DNA from: Candidatus Chloroploca asiatica
GTDB lineage: Bacteria > Chloroflexota > Chloroflexia > Chloroflexales > Chloroflexaceae
NCBI RefSeq assembly: GCF_002532075.1
Contig: NZ_LYXE01000127.1
Span: 1 to 64,000, forward strand
Direction of reading: 5' to 3'
Length of the DNA: 64,000 nucleotides
The position numbers and the translations under genes are program-made. Shown in pieces: positions 35,293-44,338 of this stretch (position 1 is its first letter; each line of letters begins with the position of its first letter). The notes under the pieces were generated by a model that saw only the letters and a program-made list of their open reading frames with translations, was not told the origin of the DNA and did no database searches.

Positions 35293-35568
35293 TCACCTTC
35301 CTCCAGCAATCGCAGGAATAATCGAAACCGTCTCGCCATCCTTGAGCGGGGTCGCTTCGCCCTGCAGGTAGCGAATATCCTCGTCGCCGACATAGACGTT
35401 AACAAAACTGCGCAGCTTGCCGCCATCAAAGATATGCTTGCCAAGATTGGGATAGTGTTCGACGAGGCGTTGCAGCAGCGCCCCGACCGTCTCGGCTTCA
35501 AAGGCCACCGTCGCGTTATTCCCTGCATACTGGCGCAGGGCCGTGGGAATCGTAATGGTAATCGCCAT
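35293..35568 (-). CDS. cysO: CysO-like ubiquitin-fold sulfur carrier with Gly-Gly-Arg tail
   Basis: A 91-residue MoaD/ThiS/CysO-fold protein. It resembles mycobacterial CysO along its length, especially FVNVYVGDEDIR (FVNIYVNDEDVR in CysO as I remember it) and the end SIIPAIAGG. Mature carriers end in Gly-Gly, whose carboxylate is activated; here one extra Arg follows before TGA (bases 35293-35298). A masked tail of this kind, as in QbsE or HcyS, must be cut before thiolation. An AAGGAG site precedes ATG. Neighbours are the MoeZ-like activator, a JAMM peptidase and a CysM-type synthase, which together make up a CysO cysteine pathway. Confidence 0.9.
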   Translation of the reverse strand: MAITITIPTALRQYAGNNATVAFEAETVGALLQRLVEHYPNLGKHIFDGGKLRSFVNVYVGDEDIRYLQGEATPLKDGETVSIIPAIAGGR

Positions 35569-35639
35569 TGGTCTCTCCTTAATCTAGGCTGGCCGTTTTT
35601 GCCAGCCTAAACCTCAGTCGTGTCTAACGTAAGCTTGCT

Positions 35640-35840
35640 GACATGCTGCCAAAGGGAGTGCCGGCTTCAGCCGGCTAATGGTCTTCCAGAAATTAATCCG
35701 GTATAGCCCGCGCAGGCGGGCTTCGCTTCCCCTAGCCGAGGGCTTTAGCCCTACGGCATCGGGCGGATAGCGGATCATTTACTGCAAAACCATAAGCCGG
35801 CACTCCAGAATACCAGAAAATGTACGTTCCAGACTAGTAA
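35640..35840. repeat. Interrupted copy of the dispersed hairpin repeat
   Basis: AGGGAGTGCCGGC (35653 on) and GCCGGCACTCCAGAATACCAG (to ~35816) are the two arms of the repeat seen intact at 11392-11454, but ~110 bases separate them. The inserted part contains its own hairpins (GCCCGCGCAGGCGGGC; AGCCGAGGGCTTTAGCCC) and no gene. It splits mec from cysO in the sulfur island. Confidence 0.6.
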
Positions 35841-35864
35841 GCGTAAACAGTGCCCCAAAAATCT

Positions 35865-36338
35865 CTACCGCCCATCTTCAAGGACCAGAGTCTCCTCGAC
35901 AAAGGCTTCGCCGCCATCAAGTAGACACCACGACGCAAGGCTGGTTGCCTGTCCAGCCTCAACGGCTTGGATCGCAAAGGCAAAGCCTGGGCCGGCGATG
36001 GCCTGAGCCCCGATGCGATCGCGTTCCGAGGGTGTCGGTGGATGATCGGGATGCGAATGGTAACACCCAACGATGTCGAGCCCCCGTGCCTGCGCGGCGC
36101 GGTCGGCGCGCATGTAATCGCGGGGATCAAGGTAGAACCGATCCCGTCGTGAGGTTGGATCATCGGTCTCCGCCAGGCTCATCTGGCCTGCCCAGCGGTT
36201 TTCTACCGGAAAGGCTTCGCTGACGACTTTATCTTCACCGTCGAAGTGGCCGAGCAGCAGGCCGACACACTCATCAGGGTACGTTGCTTCGGCGTGGCGG
36301 GCAATGGTGTTCGCCGCCTCAGAGGCTACACGGATCAT
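35865..36338 (-). CDS. mec: JAMM/MPN+ metallopeptidase, Mec-like
   Basis: A 157-residue JAMM domain protein. Catalytic Glu is in YPDECVGLLLG, and the zinc ligands are in GCYHSHPDHPPTPSERD, giving H-x-H-x10-D. This is the length and layout of mycobacterial Mec, which releases cysteine from CysO-cysteine by hydrolysing the bond after Gly-Gly. QbsD and HcyD of the same family remove extra C-terminal residues from their carriers. Either role, or both, fits here since CysO ends in GGR. Its ATG directly follows the cysM stop, so the two are cotranslated. Confidence 0.92.
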   Translation of the reverse strand: MIRVASEAANTIARHAEATYPDECVGLLLGHFDGEDKVVSEAFPVENRWAGQMSLAETDDPTSRRDRFYLDPRDYMRADRAAQARGLDIVGCYHSHPDHPPTPSERDRIGAQAIAGPGFAFAIQAVEAGQATSLASWCLLDGGEAFVEETLVLEDGR

Positions 36339-37271
36339 TTAGATGCCCGCCCCTTCTATCAGATCGCTATCTTCCCAGAAACGTTCGCTGAGATAGCGGT
36401 TGGCGCTATCGCAGAGAATGGTGACGACCACGCCACGCTCCAGTTCACGCGCTACCCGCAAGGCGGCGGCCACATTTGCCGCCGCCGAGATGCCTACCAG
36501 CAACCCTTCGCGGCGCGCCAGGCGGCGTGCCATTGCGAACGCTTCTTCGCTGCGCACTTCGATCACCGCATCAGGCGCTGCGGGGTTGTAAATGTCCGGC
36601 ACCAGGCGGGTCGAGGCCATATGCTTGACCCCTTCGAGTGCATGATAGGGGCTGTCGGGCTGCACTGCAAGCGCCTGAAGCTGCGGGTTGAGCTCGCGCA
36701 GGCGACGACTGGTGCCCATAAAGGTGCCACTGGTGCCCAGCGCCGCGACAAAATGGGTGATCCGGCCATTCGTCTGTGCCCAAATTTCGGGCGCGGTTGT
36801 CTCGTAGTGGGCCTGTGGATTGGCCGGGTTACTGTATTGATCAGGATAAAAGAAGCGCTCGGGTTGCCCGGCAACCAATTCGCGGATCGTCGTGATCGCC
36901 AGATCCATGCCTTCGCTCGCTTCGGTCAGGATCAGTTCAGCCCCGAGGGCGCGCAGCGTACGAATGCGCTCAGGGCTCGCGTTGGCCGGCAGCGCCAGCG
37001 TGACGCCATAGCCCAGCGCAGCCCCAAGCGTCGCATAGGCAATGCCGGTGTTGCCACTGGTGGCGTCGGCAATGCGCATCCCCGGGCGCAACGCACCCCG
37101 CCGCTCACCGTCGCGCACCATCCATAAGGCAGGCCGGTCTTTGACCGACCCCCCGAGGTTGTACCACTCGGCCTTGCCGTAGACCTCGACCCCCGGGGCA
37201 AGCCCGGTTGTCAGGCGGGTCAAACGCAAGAGTGGTGTGTTGCCAATCAGATCCAGTGGCGTTGTGCGCAT
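36339..37271 (-). CDS. cysM: CysM-type PLP-dependent cysteine synthase
   Basis: A 310-residue fold-type II PLP enzyme. PLP lysine in LGGSVKDRPALW, phosphate-cup ATSGNTGIAYA, QYSNPANPQAHYETTAPEIW, ITHFVAALGTSGTFMGTSRR and C-terminal TILCDSANRYL. Similarity in QY.NPAN and THFVA.LGT.GT.MGT segments to mycobacterial CysM, plus the adjacent cysO, mec and moeZ-like genes, indicates use of thiocarboxylated CysO as the sulfur donor. The acceptor, O-phosphoserine as in mycobacteria or O-acetylserine, cannot be settled: the loop around HALEGVKHM is more like O-acetylserine enzymes and the arginine that selects O-phosphoserine in CysM is not evident. Confidence 0.88.
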   Translation of the reverse strand: MRTTPLDLIGNTPLLRLTRLTTGLAPGVEVYGKAEWYNLGGSVKDRPALWMVRDGERRGALRPGMRIADATSGNTGIAYATLGAALGYGVTLALPANASPERIRTLRALGAELILTEASEGMDLAITTIRELVAGQPERFFYPDQYSNPANPQAHYETTAPEIWAQTNGRITHFVAALGTSGTFMGTSRRLRELNPQLQALAVQPDSPYHALEGVKHMASTRLVPDIYNPAAPDAVIEVRSEEAFAMARRLARREGLLVGISAAANVAAALRVARELERGVVVTILCDSANRYLSERFWEDSDLIEGAGI

Positions 37272-37304
37272 ACCTTTAAACCTTCGCCTCTCAGCGCCTT
37301 TGCG

Positions 37305-37691
37305 TCAATGCCGACGCCGATACGCTTGCACCGCAGCTTTCATCGTGTTCAGGGCCAGCGTTGCGCAGCGCGGTCGGGCACGTACAACCTCGCGCCCCAG
37401 CAGATCGAGCACTTCGTTGTCGTCCATGGCTTCAATGAGCGTTAGCGGCTGGCCCTGGAATTGTTCGCTGAGTAGCGAGGCCGCGGCCTGACTGATTGTG
37501 CAGCCCTGACCCTCGAAGCTGAGCGCTGCGACATGCTCCCCACTGGCCTCAACCTTGAGGTAGATGGTAATCATATCGCCGCAATCAGGAATGCCCCCCG
37601 ATAAGGTAACATCCGCCTCGGCCAGTGGCCCGTGGTGACGGGGATGGTCATAGTGCTCAAGCAGCCGCTCAATAATAGCCTGGCGATCCAT
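37305..37691 (-). CDS. Second SufU/NifU-N-like protein
   Basis: A 128-residue IscU/SufU-fold protein with three cysteines at the family positions: GGIPDCGDM, SFEGQGCTISQAAAS and RPRCATLAL. It has the same layout as the SufU at 40625-41026 but differs throughout. SufU accepts persulfide sulfur from SufS via a zinc site. Having a second one placed among rhodanese and cysteine synthase genes suggests a distinct sulfur client. It lies 33 bases upstream of cysM on the transcript. Confidence 0.9.
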   Translation of the reverse strand: MDRQAIIERLLEHYDHPRHHGPLAEADVTLSGGIPDCGDMITIYLKVEASGEHVAALSFEGQGCTISQAAASLLSEQFQGQPLTLIEAMDDNEVLDLLGREVVRARPRCATLALNTMKAAVQAYRRRH

Positions 37692-37755
37692 TGGTGTCTC
37701 GCTTGGTCATCGTTTCAACCTATGTCGCGGCTGGTAGCAGCGGCAACATCGTACG

Positions 37756-38607
37756 CTACCCCCGTTCGATGGGAAGGCCAACCGCGTTGCCCCATTCGGT
37801 CCAACTGCCGTCATAGTTGCGTACCTGCGGGAAACCGAGCAGATAGGTGAGCACAAACCAGGTGTGGCTCGAGCGTTCGCCAATGCGACAGTAGGTTGTC
37901 ACCTCTTTGTCGTCGGTCACGCCCTGGCTTGCATAGAGCGCCCGCAGTTCGTCGGTACTCTTGAAGGTACTATCCTCATTCACGGCCTGCGCCCATGGGA
38001 TGTTGACCGCAGTCGGGATATGCCCCCCGCGGAGCGTGCCCTCCTGCGGATATTCAGGCATATGCGTGCGTTCGCCGCTGAACTCCTGCGGGCTACGGAC
38101 ATCCACCAGCGCGGTGCCTGCGGCATGCTTGATCTGCGCACGCACTTCGTCGCGGAAGGCGCGGATCGTCGTATCATCGCGCTCGGGGGCGTGGTAAGTG
38201 CCCTGCGGATAGCTCGGCACGACGCGGGTCAGCTCGCGCCCGTCGGCGATCCAACGCGCTCGCCCGCCGTTGAGCAAGCGAACATCCTTGTGGCCAAAGA
38301 GCTTGAAGACCCAGAAGGCATAGGTCGCCCACCAGTTGTGGCGATCCCCATAGAGAACCACGGTTGTATCGTTGCTGATCCCTTTGCTCGCCATCAACTC
38401 AGCAAAACGCGGTGCATCAAGATAGTCGCGCACCACGGGATCATTCAAGTCGCCAACCCAATCAAGTTTGACCGCACCGGGGATGTGCCCTGTCTCGTAG
38501 AGCAACACATCTTCATTGCTCTCGACCAGGCGCACCCCGGGATCGTTGAGATGGTCAGCCACCCAGGTGGTGTCAACTAGCACTTCGGGATGGGCATATG
38601 CATTCAT
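37756..38607 (-). CDS. Thiosulfate/3-mercaptopyruvate sulfurtransferase (tandem rhodanese)
   Basis: A 283-residue two-domain rhodanese. Domain 1 is inactive ([37 protein letters not shown]). Domain 2 holds the active loop [20 protein letters not shown]; the CRxGER form fits thiosulfate:cyanide sulfurtransferases. It transfers sulfane sulfur to thiols or carrier proteins. Location between sufB/Rieske and the cysO cluster suggests it supplies sulfur to CysO through the MoeZ-like protein, or to SufU; this is inference. Confidence 0.93.
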   Translation of the reverse strand: MNAYAHPEVLVDTTWVADHLNDPGVRLVESNEDVLLYETGHIPGAVKLDWVGDLNDPVVRDYLDAPRFAELMASKGISNDTTVVLYGDRHNWWATYAFWVFKLFGHKDVRLLNGGRARWIADGRELTRVVPSYPQGTYHAPERDDTTIRAFRDEVRAQIKHAAGTALVDVRSPQEFSGERTHMPEYPQEGTLRGGHIPTAVNIPWAQAVNEDSTFKSTDELRALYASQGVTDDKEVTTYCRIGERSSHTWFVLTYLLGFPQVRNYDGSWTEWGNAVGLPIERG

Positions 38608-38703
38608 TGGAAACTCCTCGCCAAACTCTTCATATTTGAAAGAGGGAAGGCAACGCCCTCCCTCTTTTGCAGTATACCGCTGGTCTGGTGTAAAGTCAAG
38701 TTC

Positions 38704-39021
38704 TTACGTAGAATACTCAACAAATAAGGCGTCACCCTCAGCATAGACGCGATAGGTCTTGACCGGCTTGTAGGCCGGTAACGTGCGCGCCTCGCCGGTA
38801 CGGAGGCTAAAGAGCGCCCCGTGATGCGGGCACTCGACACAGAGCATGTCGGGATCAAGCTCGCCCGCGCTCAACGAGGCATCATCGTGGGTGCAGGTAT
38901 CATCAATCGCAAAGAGTTCGCCCTCAACGCGAAAGACCGCAATCGCATGGCCCTCAACCGTAAAGGCCTTGCCCCCCTCTTCGGGCACCTCCGCCAGCAT
39001 TCCAATCTGAATTGCGCTCAT
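38704..39021 (-). CDS. Rieske [2Fe-2S] ferredoxin-like protein
   Basis: A 105-residue Rieske domain of the bacterial non-haem-iron ferredoxin type. Cluster ligands are DDTCTHDDASL (Cys, His) and CVECPHHGALFSLRTG (Cys, His). Such small Rieske proteins are common in SUF operons of Gram-positive bacteria and Chloroflexota, and presumably donate electrons in cluster assembly. ATG at 39021 preferred to an in-frame TTG at 39024. Confidence 0.92.
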   Translation of the reverse strand: MSAIQIGMLAEVPEEGGKAFTVEGHAIAVFRVEGELFAIDDTCTHDDASLSAGELDPDMLCVECPHHGALFSLRTGEARTLPAYKPVKTYRVYAEGDALFVEYST

Positions 39022-39107
39022 CAACTCTCTTCTTCTTCAACAAGGACGTCATTTCCCCAGCCAGAGGCGAACGCTGCGGGCGTGAGCCCGCTAGCCTTCA
39101 CCAGCAG

Positions 39108-39141
39108 GCTAAGGATGCGGGCGCTAGCCCGCATCCTTAGC
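39108..39141. terminator. Strong hairpin overlapping the sufB stop
   Basis: GCTAAGGATGCGGGC (39108-39122) pairs perfectly with 39127-39141 around GCTA. It covers the sufB stop codon (39137-39139). With no U-run it may act as a processing or partial stop site, lowering expression of the downstream sulfur genes relative to suf. Confidence 0.5.
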
Positions 39142-40552
39142 CTACCGATCCCTCCATCTCCATCTGGATCAGGCGGTTCAACTCGACTGCATACTCCATC
39201 GGCAGCTCGCGGGTGAACGGCTCCATAAAACCAAGCACAATCATCGAGAGCGCATCGGCCTCGGGCAAACCACGGCTCATCAGGTAGAAGAGTTGCTCGG
39301 CACCGATGCGTCCGACGGTCGCTTCGTGGGCGAGGGTGCAGCGATCCTCTTCGATCTCGATGAAGGGGATCGTATCGGAGGCTGACCGCTCATCAAGGAT
39401 CAGGGCGTCACAGTTGACATTGATCTTCGAGCCGTAGGCCCCACGGGCAACTTTGGCGAGACCGCGGTAGGTCGTTTTGCCGCCATCCTTGCTGACCGAT
39501 TTGTTGGTGATGCGGCTCGTCGTCTCGGGGGCCAGGTGAACCATCTTGGCTCCGGCATCCTGATGCTGGCCCTTGCCGGCGTAGGCGACGCTCAACACTT
39601 CGCCCTTTGCTTTGCGGCCCATCAGGTAGACCGACGGGTACTTCATTGTCAACTTGCTGCCGATATTGCCGTCCACCCACTCCATGCTCGCCTCTTCGTG
39701 GGCAACGGCACGCTTGGTCACCAGATTGAAGATGTTGTTCGCCCAGTTTTGGATCGTGGTGTAGCGGAATTTTCCGCCCTTTTTGACGACGATTTCAACG
39801 ACAGCCGAATGGAGCGAGTTGGTCGAATAGATTGGCGCGGTACAACCCTCGATATAGTGCGCTTCGGCTCCTTCATCCACAATGATCAGCGTGCGCTCGA
39901 ACTGGCCCATATTCTCAGCATTGATGCGGAAGTAGGCCTGCAGCGGAATGTCAACCTTGACGCCCTTGGGCACGTAGACAAACGAGCCACCCGACCAGAC
40001 CGCGGTGTTGAGGGCGGCGTATTTGTTGTCAGCCGAAGGAATGATCGTGCCGAAATATTCCTTGAAGAATTCCGGATGCTCCTTCAACGCCGTATCGGTA
40101 TCAAGAAAGATCACACCGAGCTTCGACCACTCTTCGCGCAGCGAGTGGTAGACCACCTCAGACTCGTACTGCGCACCAACACCCGCGAGGAACTTGCGCT
40201 CGGCCTCGGGAATGCCCAGTTTCTCGAAGGTGTCCTTGATCTCCTGCGGCACCGCGTCCCAATCGGTCTGTGGGCGTTCACCGGCACGCACGAAATAGTG
40301 AATCTCGTCGTGGTTGAGGTCGGCAAGCTCGTGGTTCGCCCACATGCCTGCCAGGGGCACCGGCTTCTTATTGAAAATATCGAGCGCACGCAGGCGTCGC
40401 TTTAGCATCCACTCGGGCTCATCCTTCATCCCCGAAAGTTCCCGGACGACCCGCTCGTTCAGCCCCTTGGGCGCCTTGAACAGATAGTTCTCTTCGTTCC
40501 GAAAACCGTACTTGGTGTAATCAAACTGGAGATTGGTTGCTTCTGCGACCAT
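39137..40552 (-). CDS. sufB: Fe-S assembly scaffold SufB
   Basis: A 471-residue SufB of normal length. Diagnostic parts: [40 protein letters not shown]-type region, [30 protein letters not shown] (essential Cys), a CDAL-type end [20 protein letters not shown] and [20 protein letters not shown]. It forms the SufBC2D scaffold where sulfur from SufU and iron are joined into clusters. It is the last of the core suf genes on the transcript. Confidence 0.97.
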   Translation of the reverse strand: MVAEATNLQFDYTKYGFRNEENYLFKAPKGLNERVVRELSGMKDEPEWMLKRRLRALDIFNKKPVPLAGMWANHELADLNHDEIHYFVRAGERPQTDWDAVPQEIKDTFEKLGIPEAERKFLAGVGAQYESEVVYHSLREEWSKLGVIFLDTDTALKEHPEFFKEYFGTIIPSADNKYAALNTAVWSGGSFVYVPKGVKVDIPLQAYFRINAENMGQFERTLIIVDEGAEAHYIEGCTAPIYSTNSLHSAVVEIVVKKGGKFRYTTIQNWANNIFNLVTKRAVAHEEASMEWVDGNIGSKLTMKYPSVYLMGRKAKGEVLSVAYAGKGQHQDAGAKMVHLAPETTSRITNKSVSKDGGKTTYRGLAKVARGAYGSKINVNCDALILDERSASDTIPFIEIEEDRCTLAHEATVGRIGAEQLFYLMSRGLPEADALSMIVLGFMEPFTRELPMEYAVELNRLIQMEMEGSVG

Positions 40553-40624
40553 TGTCTATCCTCCTGAAATATGTCTTGTTGCTAGCGTACCACGCAAACT
40601 GCACGTATCCGCTCGAATGTCTGT

Positions 40625-41026
40625 TTACAGATCGTCGTCGTCCTCATTGAGATGATCGATGCCATAGAGCCCGGCTTTCAGTGCTTTGAGTGAGAGCAGC
40701 GCACACTTGAGCCGCGTCGGATTGCGGGTGAGCGGAATGCCGATCAGATCGAGCAGTTCCTCTTTGCGAAAGACCTTGGCATCCTCGACCGACATCCCCT
40801 TGAGCTCATCGGTCAAGAGCGAGGCCGAAGCCTGGCTGATCGCACATCCGCGCCCCTCAAAACGTACATCAGTAATGATGTCATGCTCGATCAATAATTC
40901 AATCCGTACCCGATCACCACAGAGTGGATTATGTTCTTCATGCGAAATATCCGGGTCTTCGAGGCGTCCAAAATTATGCGGATATTTCGCATGTTCAAGG
41001 ATCTGTTGTTGATAGAGATCGTCCAT
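40625..41026 (-). CDS. sufU: Sulfur-transfer protein SufU
   Basis: A 133-residue SufU with the typical start MDDLYQQQILEHAKYPHNFG, and three cysteines: NPLCGDRVR, EGRGCAISQASAS and LKCALLSL. It binds zinc and takes the persulfide from SufS. The gene is 14 bases after sufS. Confidence 0.95.
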   Translation of the reverse strand: MDDLYQQQILEHAKYPHNFGRLEDPDISHEEHNPLCGDRVRIELLIEHDIITDVRFEGRGCAISQASASLLTDELKGMSVEDAKVFRKEELLDLIGIPLTRNPTRLKCALLSLKALKAGLYGIDHLNEDDDDL

Positions 41027-41040
41027 ATTCTGGCCTGTTC

Positions 41041-42279
41041 TTATTGAAAGAGCTTGCTCGCTTTTTCGAGGCCGACCGCCAGCCGATCCACTTCTTCGGG
41101 CAGATTATAAATATAGAAGCTCGCGCGAGTGGTTGCTGGCACATCAAAGTGGCGATGCAGTGGCTGCGTGCAATGGTGGCCTGCCCGCACGGCAATGCCC
41201 TGTCCATCGAGAATAGCGGCGACATCGTGGGGATGCACACCCGCGAGTGTAAAGCTAAAGGCACCTCCACGTTGCTCAGTCGTCAACGGGCCATAGAGGG
41301 TCAACCCTGGCACATTGCCCAGTCGCTCGAGCGCGTAGGCCATCAATTCGACCTCGTGCTGATAGATCGCCTCCATCCCGATAGCGCTGAGGTAATCAAT
41401 CGCTTCGCCCAGCGCGATCGCCTCGCCAATTGCGGGCGTTCCCGCTTCAAAACGTGCCGGCACATCGGCATACGTACTCTGTTCAAGCTCGACCACCTTG
41501 ATCATCGAGCCGCCCCCGAGGAACGGTGGCATGGCCTCAAGCAACTTGCGCCGCCCCCAGAGCACCCCGATGCCGGTGGGGGCACACATTTTATGCCCGC
41601 TGAAGGCGAGAAAATCGCAACCGAGTTCGGTGACATTGACGGGCATATGCGGCACACTCTGGGCACCGTCTACTAGCATCACTGCCCCAACCGCGTGCGC
41701 CCGTTCGGCGATCATCCGCACTGGGTTGATCGTTCCAAGCATGTTGGACTGGTGTGTCAGCGCAACTAATTTGGTCTGTTCCGTTAATTTCTGGTCAAGC
41801 TCTTCGAGGACGAGCCGCCCTTCGCCATCAATGCTGAGGTAATCGAGGATGGCTCCGGTACGCTGCGCGATCATCTGCCAGGGCACGATATTCGAGTGAT
41901 GTTCCATCAGCGAGAGCAGGATGCGATCGCCGGGACGCAGATTGGTTGCGCCCCAGGTTTGGGCCACCAGATTGATCGCTTCGGTCGTATTGCGGGTAAA
42001 GATGATTTCGCGCTGACTGGCAGCCCCGATGAAGCGTGCCACCTTGCCCCGTGCACGCTCGTAGGCAAAGGTGGCCTCTTCGCTGAATTTGTAAACCCCC
42101 CGATGCACATTGGCGTTGTAGCGGCGATAGTAATCTTCCAGGCAATCAATCACCTGCCGCGGTTTCTGCGACGAGGCCGCACTGTCGAGAAAGGCCAGCC
42201 GATGACCATGCACCTCTTGCTGGAGGATCGGGAACTCACGCCGAATCGCCAGGACATCGAATTGGGTTAACGTTGACAT
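41041..42279 (-). CDS. sufS: Cysteine desulfurase SufS
   Basis: A 412-residue group II cysteine desulfurase. PLP lysine in FLAFSGHKMCAPTGIG, RHRE-type start IRREFPILQQEVHGHRLAFLD, TRNTTEAINLVAQTWG and the active-site cysteine in RAGHHCTQPLHRHF. It removes sulfur from cysteine to give a persulfide passed to SufU. ATG at 42279 is used; a 19-residue in-frame extension overlaps the sufD end and is not family-like. Confidence 0.97.
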   Translation of the reverse strand: MSTLTQFDVLAIRREFPILQQEVHGHRLAFLDSAASSQKPRQVIDCLEDYYRRYNANVHRGVYKFSEEATFAYERARGKVARFIGAASQREIIFTRNTTEAINLVAQTWGATNLRPGDRILLSLMEHHSNIVPWQMIAQRTGAILDYLSIDGEGRLVLEELDQKLTEQTKLVALTHQSNMLGTINPVRMIAERAHAVGAVMLVDGAQSVPHMPVNVTELGCDFLAFSGHKMCAPTGIGVLWGRRKLLEAMPPFLGGGSMIKVVELEQSTYADVPARFEAGTPAIGEAIALGEAIDYLSAIGMEAIYQHEVELMAYALERLGNVPGLTLYGPLTTEQRGGAFSFTLAGVHPHDVAAILDGQGIAVRAGHHCTQPLHRHFDVPATTRASFYIYNLPEEVDRLAVGLEKASKLFQ

Positions 42280-42319
42280 AACCACTCGCTTCGCAACTGG
42301 TAGGCTTTGGCCCCAGTGC

Positions 42320-43528
42320 CTAGATCTTCGCTTCAATCACCGCTTCGAGTTGGTGTCGCAGCGCTTCAACCGGGATCGTATCGAGGGCCGGACTAAAGAA
42401 GCCCATGACGATCATACGGCGTGCTTCATTTTTGCTGAGCCCGCGGGTCTGCATGTAGAAGATCTGCTCTTCATCAACATCGCCGCTGGTCGAGGCATGA
42501 CCGCCCTTGAGCACACTGTTGGTGTCAATCTTGAGCCCCGGGATCGAGTCGTTGCGGGCCCCCGGTTTGAGGTGCAGCGCATGCTCTTCGAGGCGCGTGC
42601 TGGTGGCCGCTGATTCGTGCTCGATCTTGATCATTCCATCAAAGATACTGTAGGCCGTATCGTTGACCACCGTTTTGAACTGCATAAAGCTCTCGGCGTT
42701 GTGGCCGACGTGACGCAGCCAGGGGGCGGTGAGCAGTATCTGGGAGCCATTGGCAAAGGTGGCCCCGAGCCAGTTGACGCGTGAGCCATTGCCCTTGAGC
42801 GTCGTCTCGGCTTCGATATGCTGCACTTTTGCCCCGAGCGCCAGCGAGGTCCACTCAAGCGATGCGTTATTGCCAAGCACAGCCTTTTGTCCACCGATAT
42901 GATAGACCCCATCGCCCCATTGTTGCACACTGATAAAGCGCAGGGTGCTATTGGGGCCAGCGATCAGTTCGGTAGTCGGCGCGGCCAGCGCCTGTTCGCT
43001 GCGATCCGCCGAGATAAACTCTTCGATCACCGTTGCGCTAGCGTTGGCTTCCAGGATCACCAGGGTGCGCGGCATGATCATGTGGTGGTCGGCAGGCAGT
43101 GTGTACCGCACATGGATCGGCGTATCGGCAGCGACATTTTTTGGCACATAGAGCAAGACGCCATCAGACCAGAGGGCGGCGCGCAAGGCGCTGAATTTGT
43201 GGTCAAGTGGCGCAACCGCACTATCCATATGCGCTTTGATCAGTTCTTCGTGGCTATTGAGTGCCTGCCGCAGTGATTTGAAGACGACGCCCTGCTCGGC
43301 TAGCGACGCATCCCAGATCAATTCGGTGCCAACGGTGCCGCTGAGGGTCAGGGCATCAGGTGCCAACCCGCTCAGGTCAGTCCGGCGCCACTCGGGTGGC
43401 CCTGACTGGGCAAAGAAGGTCCACGCCTCGTGACGGCGCTCGGCAAGCCAACCTGGCTCGTGCGCAGCGTGCGCCTGCTCGACAATCAGGTCGGCGGTCA
43501 GGTCTTTCAGTGTAATGCTTTGCTTCAT
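42320..43528 (-). CDS. sufD: Fe-S assembly protein SufD
   Basis: A 402-residue SufD. It lacks the SufB N-terminal extension. Landmarks: VLLYVPKNVAADTPIHVRYT, MPRTLVILEANASATVIEEF, LKPGARNDSIPGLKIDTNSV, GHASTSGDVDEEQIFYMQTR and LSKNEARRMIVMGFFSPAL. It partners SufB and SufC in the scaffold. The start is 1 base after the sufC stop. Confidence 0.96.
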   Translation of the reverse strand: MKQSITLKDLTADLIVEQAHAAHEPGWLAERRHEAWTFFAQSGPPEWRRTDLSGLAPDALTLSGTVGTELIWDASLAEQGVVFKSLRQALNSHEELIKAHMDSAVAPLDHKFSALRAALWSDGVLLYVPKNVAADTPIHVRYTLPADHHMIMPRTLVILEANASATVIEEFISADRSEQALAAPTTELIAGPNSTLRFISVQQWGDGVYHIGGQKAVLGNNASLEWTSLALGAKVQHIEAETTLKGNGSRVNWLGATFANGSQILLTAPWLRHVGHNAESFMQFKTVVNDTAYSIFDGMIKIEHESAATSTRLEEHALHLKPGARNDSIPGLKIDTNSVLKGGHASTSGDVDEEQIFYMQTRGLSKNEARRMIVMGFFSPALDTIPVEALRHQLEAVIEAKI

Positions 43529-43529
43529 C

Positions 43530-44309
43530 TTACGCTGCTCCAGCTAGTTCCTCGCGGAGCCAGTCGTAGCCCTTCTCTTCCAGCTCCAGGGCCAGTTCGG
43601 GGCCGCCATCACGCACGATGCGTCCGTCCATCATCACCGAGACAAAGTTGGGTTTGATATAGTTGAGCAGGCGCTGATAGTGCGTGATCACGAGGGCACC
43701 TAGCTCTGGCCCGGCGAGGCGATTGACGCCCTCAGCGACGATGCGCAGCGCATCAATATCGAGCCCCGAGTCGGTCTCGTCCATCACCACCATCCCTGGC
43801 TTGAGCATGGTCATCTGCAGGATTTCGAGGCGCTTCTTCTCACCACCGCTGAAACCTTCGTTGAGGTAGCGGCGGGCAAAGCCTTCGTCCATCTCGAGGG
43901 TCTTCATTCCCTCACGCAGCATCTTACGGAATTCCGCCATCGGAATAGCGGTCGCTTTGGGATCTTTGCCCTCCTCGGCCCGATGCGCATTGATCGCGGC
44001 GCGCAGGAAGTTCGCGACGGTCACCCCAGGAACGGCCACCGGGTACTGGAAAGCTAGGAAGAGACCCAGCTTGCTCCGCTCATCGGCTTCCAGTTCAAGA
44101 ATATTCTGCCCGCCATACCAGATCTCACCAGCGGTTACTTCGTAGTCAGGATGCCCGGCAATAACATGCGCGAGCGTGCTCTTGCCACTGCCATTCGGAC
44201 CCATAATGGCGTGAATGGTGCCGCCGCGTATGGTCAGATTGACGCCTTTGAGAATCTCGTTGTCGCCAATGTTTGCGCAGAGATCCTTGATGACCAGATC
44301 GTTGCTCAT
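43530..44309 (-). CDS. sufC: Fe-S assembly ATPase SufC
   Basis: A 259-residue ABC ATPase of the SufC type. Walker [17 protein letters not shown], SufC-specific [19 protein letters not shown], signature [14 protein letters not shown] and Walker [17 protein letters not shown]. It powers conformational change of the SufBCD complex. GAGGAG ribosome site before ATG at 44309; an upstream in-frame ATG (44333) lacks family similarity. Confidence 0.97.
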   Translation of the reverse strand: MSNDLVIKDLCANIGDNEILKGVNLTIRGGTIHAIMGPNGSGKSTLAHVIAGHPDYEVTAGEIWYGGQNILELEADERSKLGLFLAFQYPVAVPGVTVANFLRAAINAHRAEEGKDPKATAIPMAEFRKMLREGMKTLEMDEGFARRYLNEGFSGGEKKRLEILQMTMLKPGMVVMDETDSGLDIDALRIVAEGVNRLAGPELGALVITHYQRLLNYIKPNFVSVMMDGRIVRDGGPELALELEEKGYDWLREELAGAA

Positions 44310-44338
44310 GTGCTCCTCATTACAAAAAATCAAAACCC

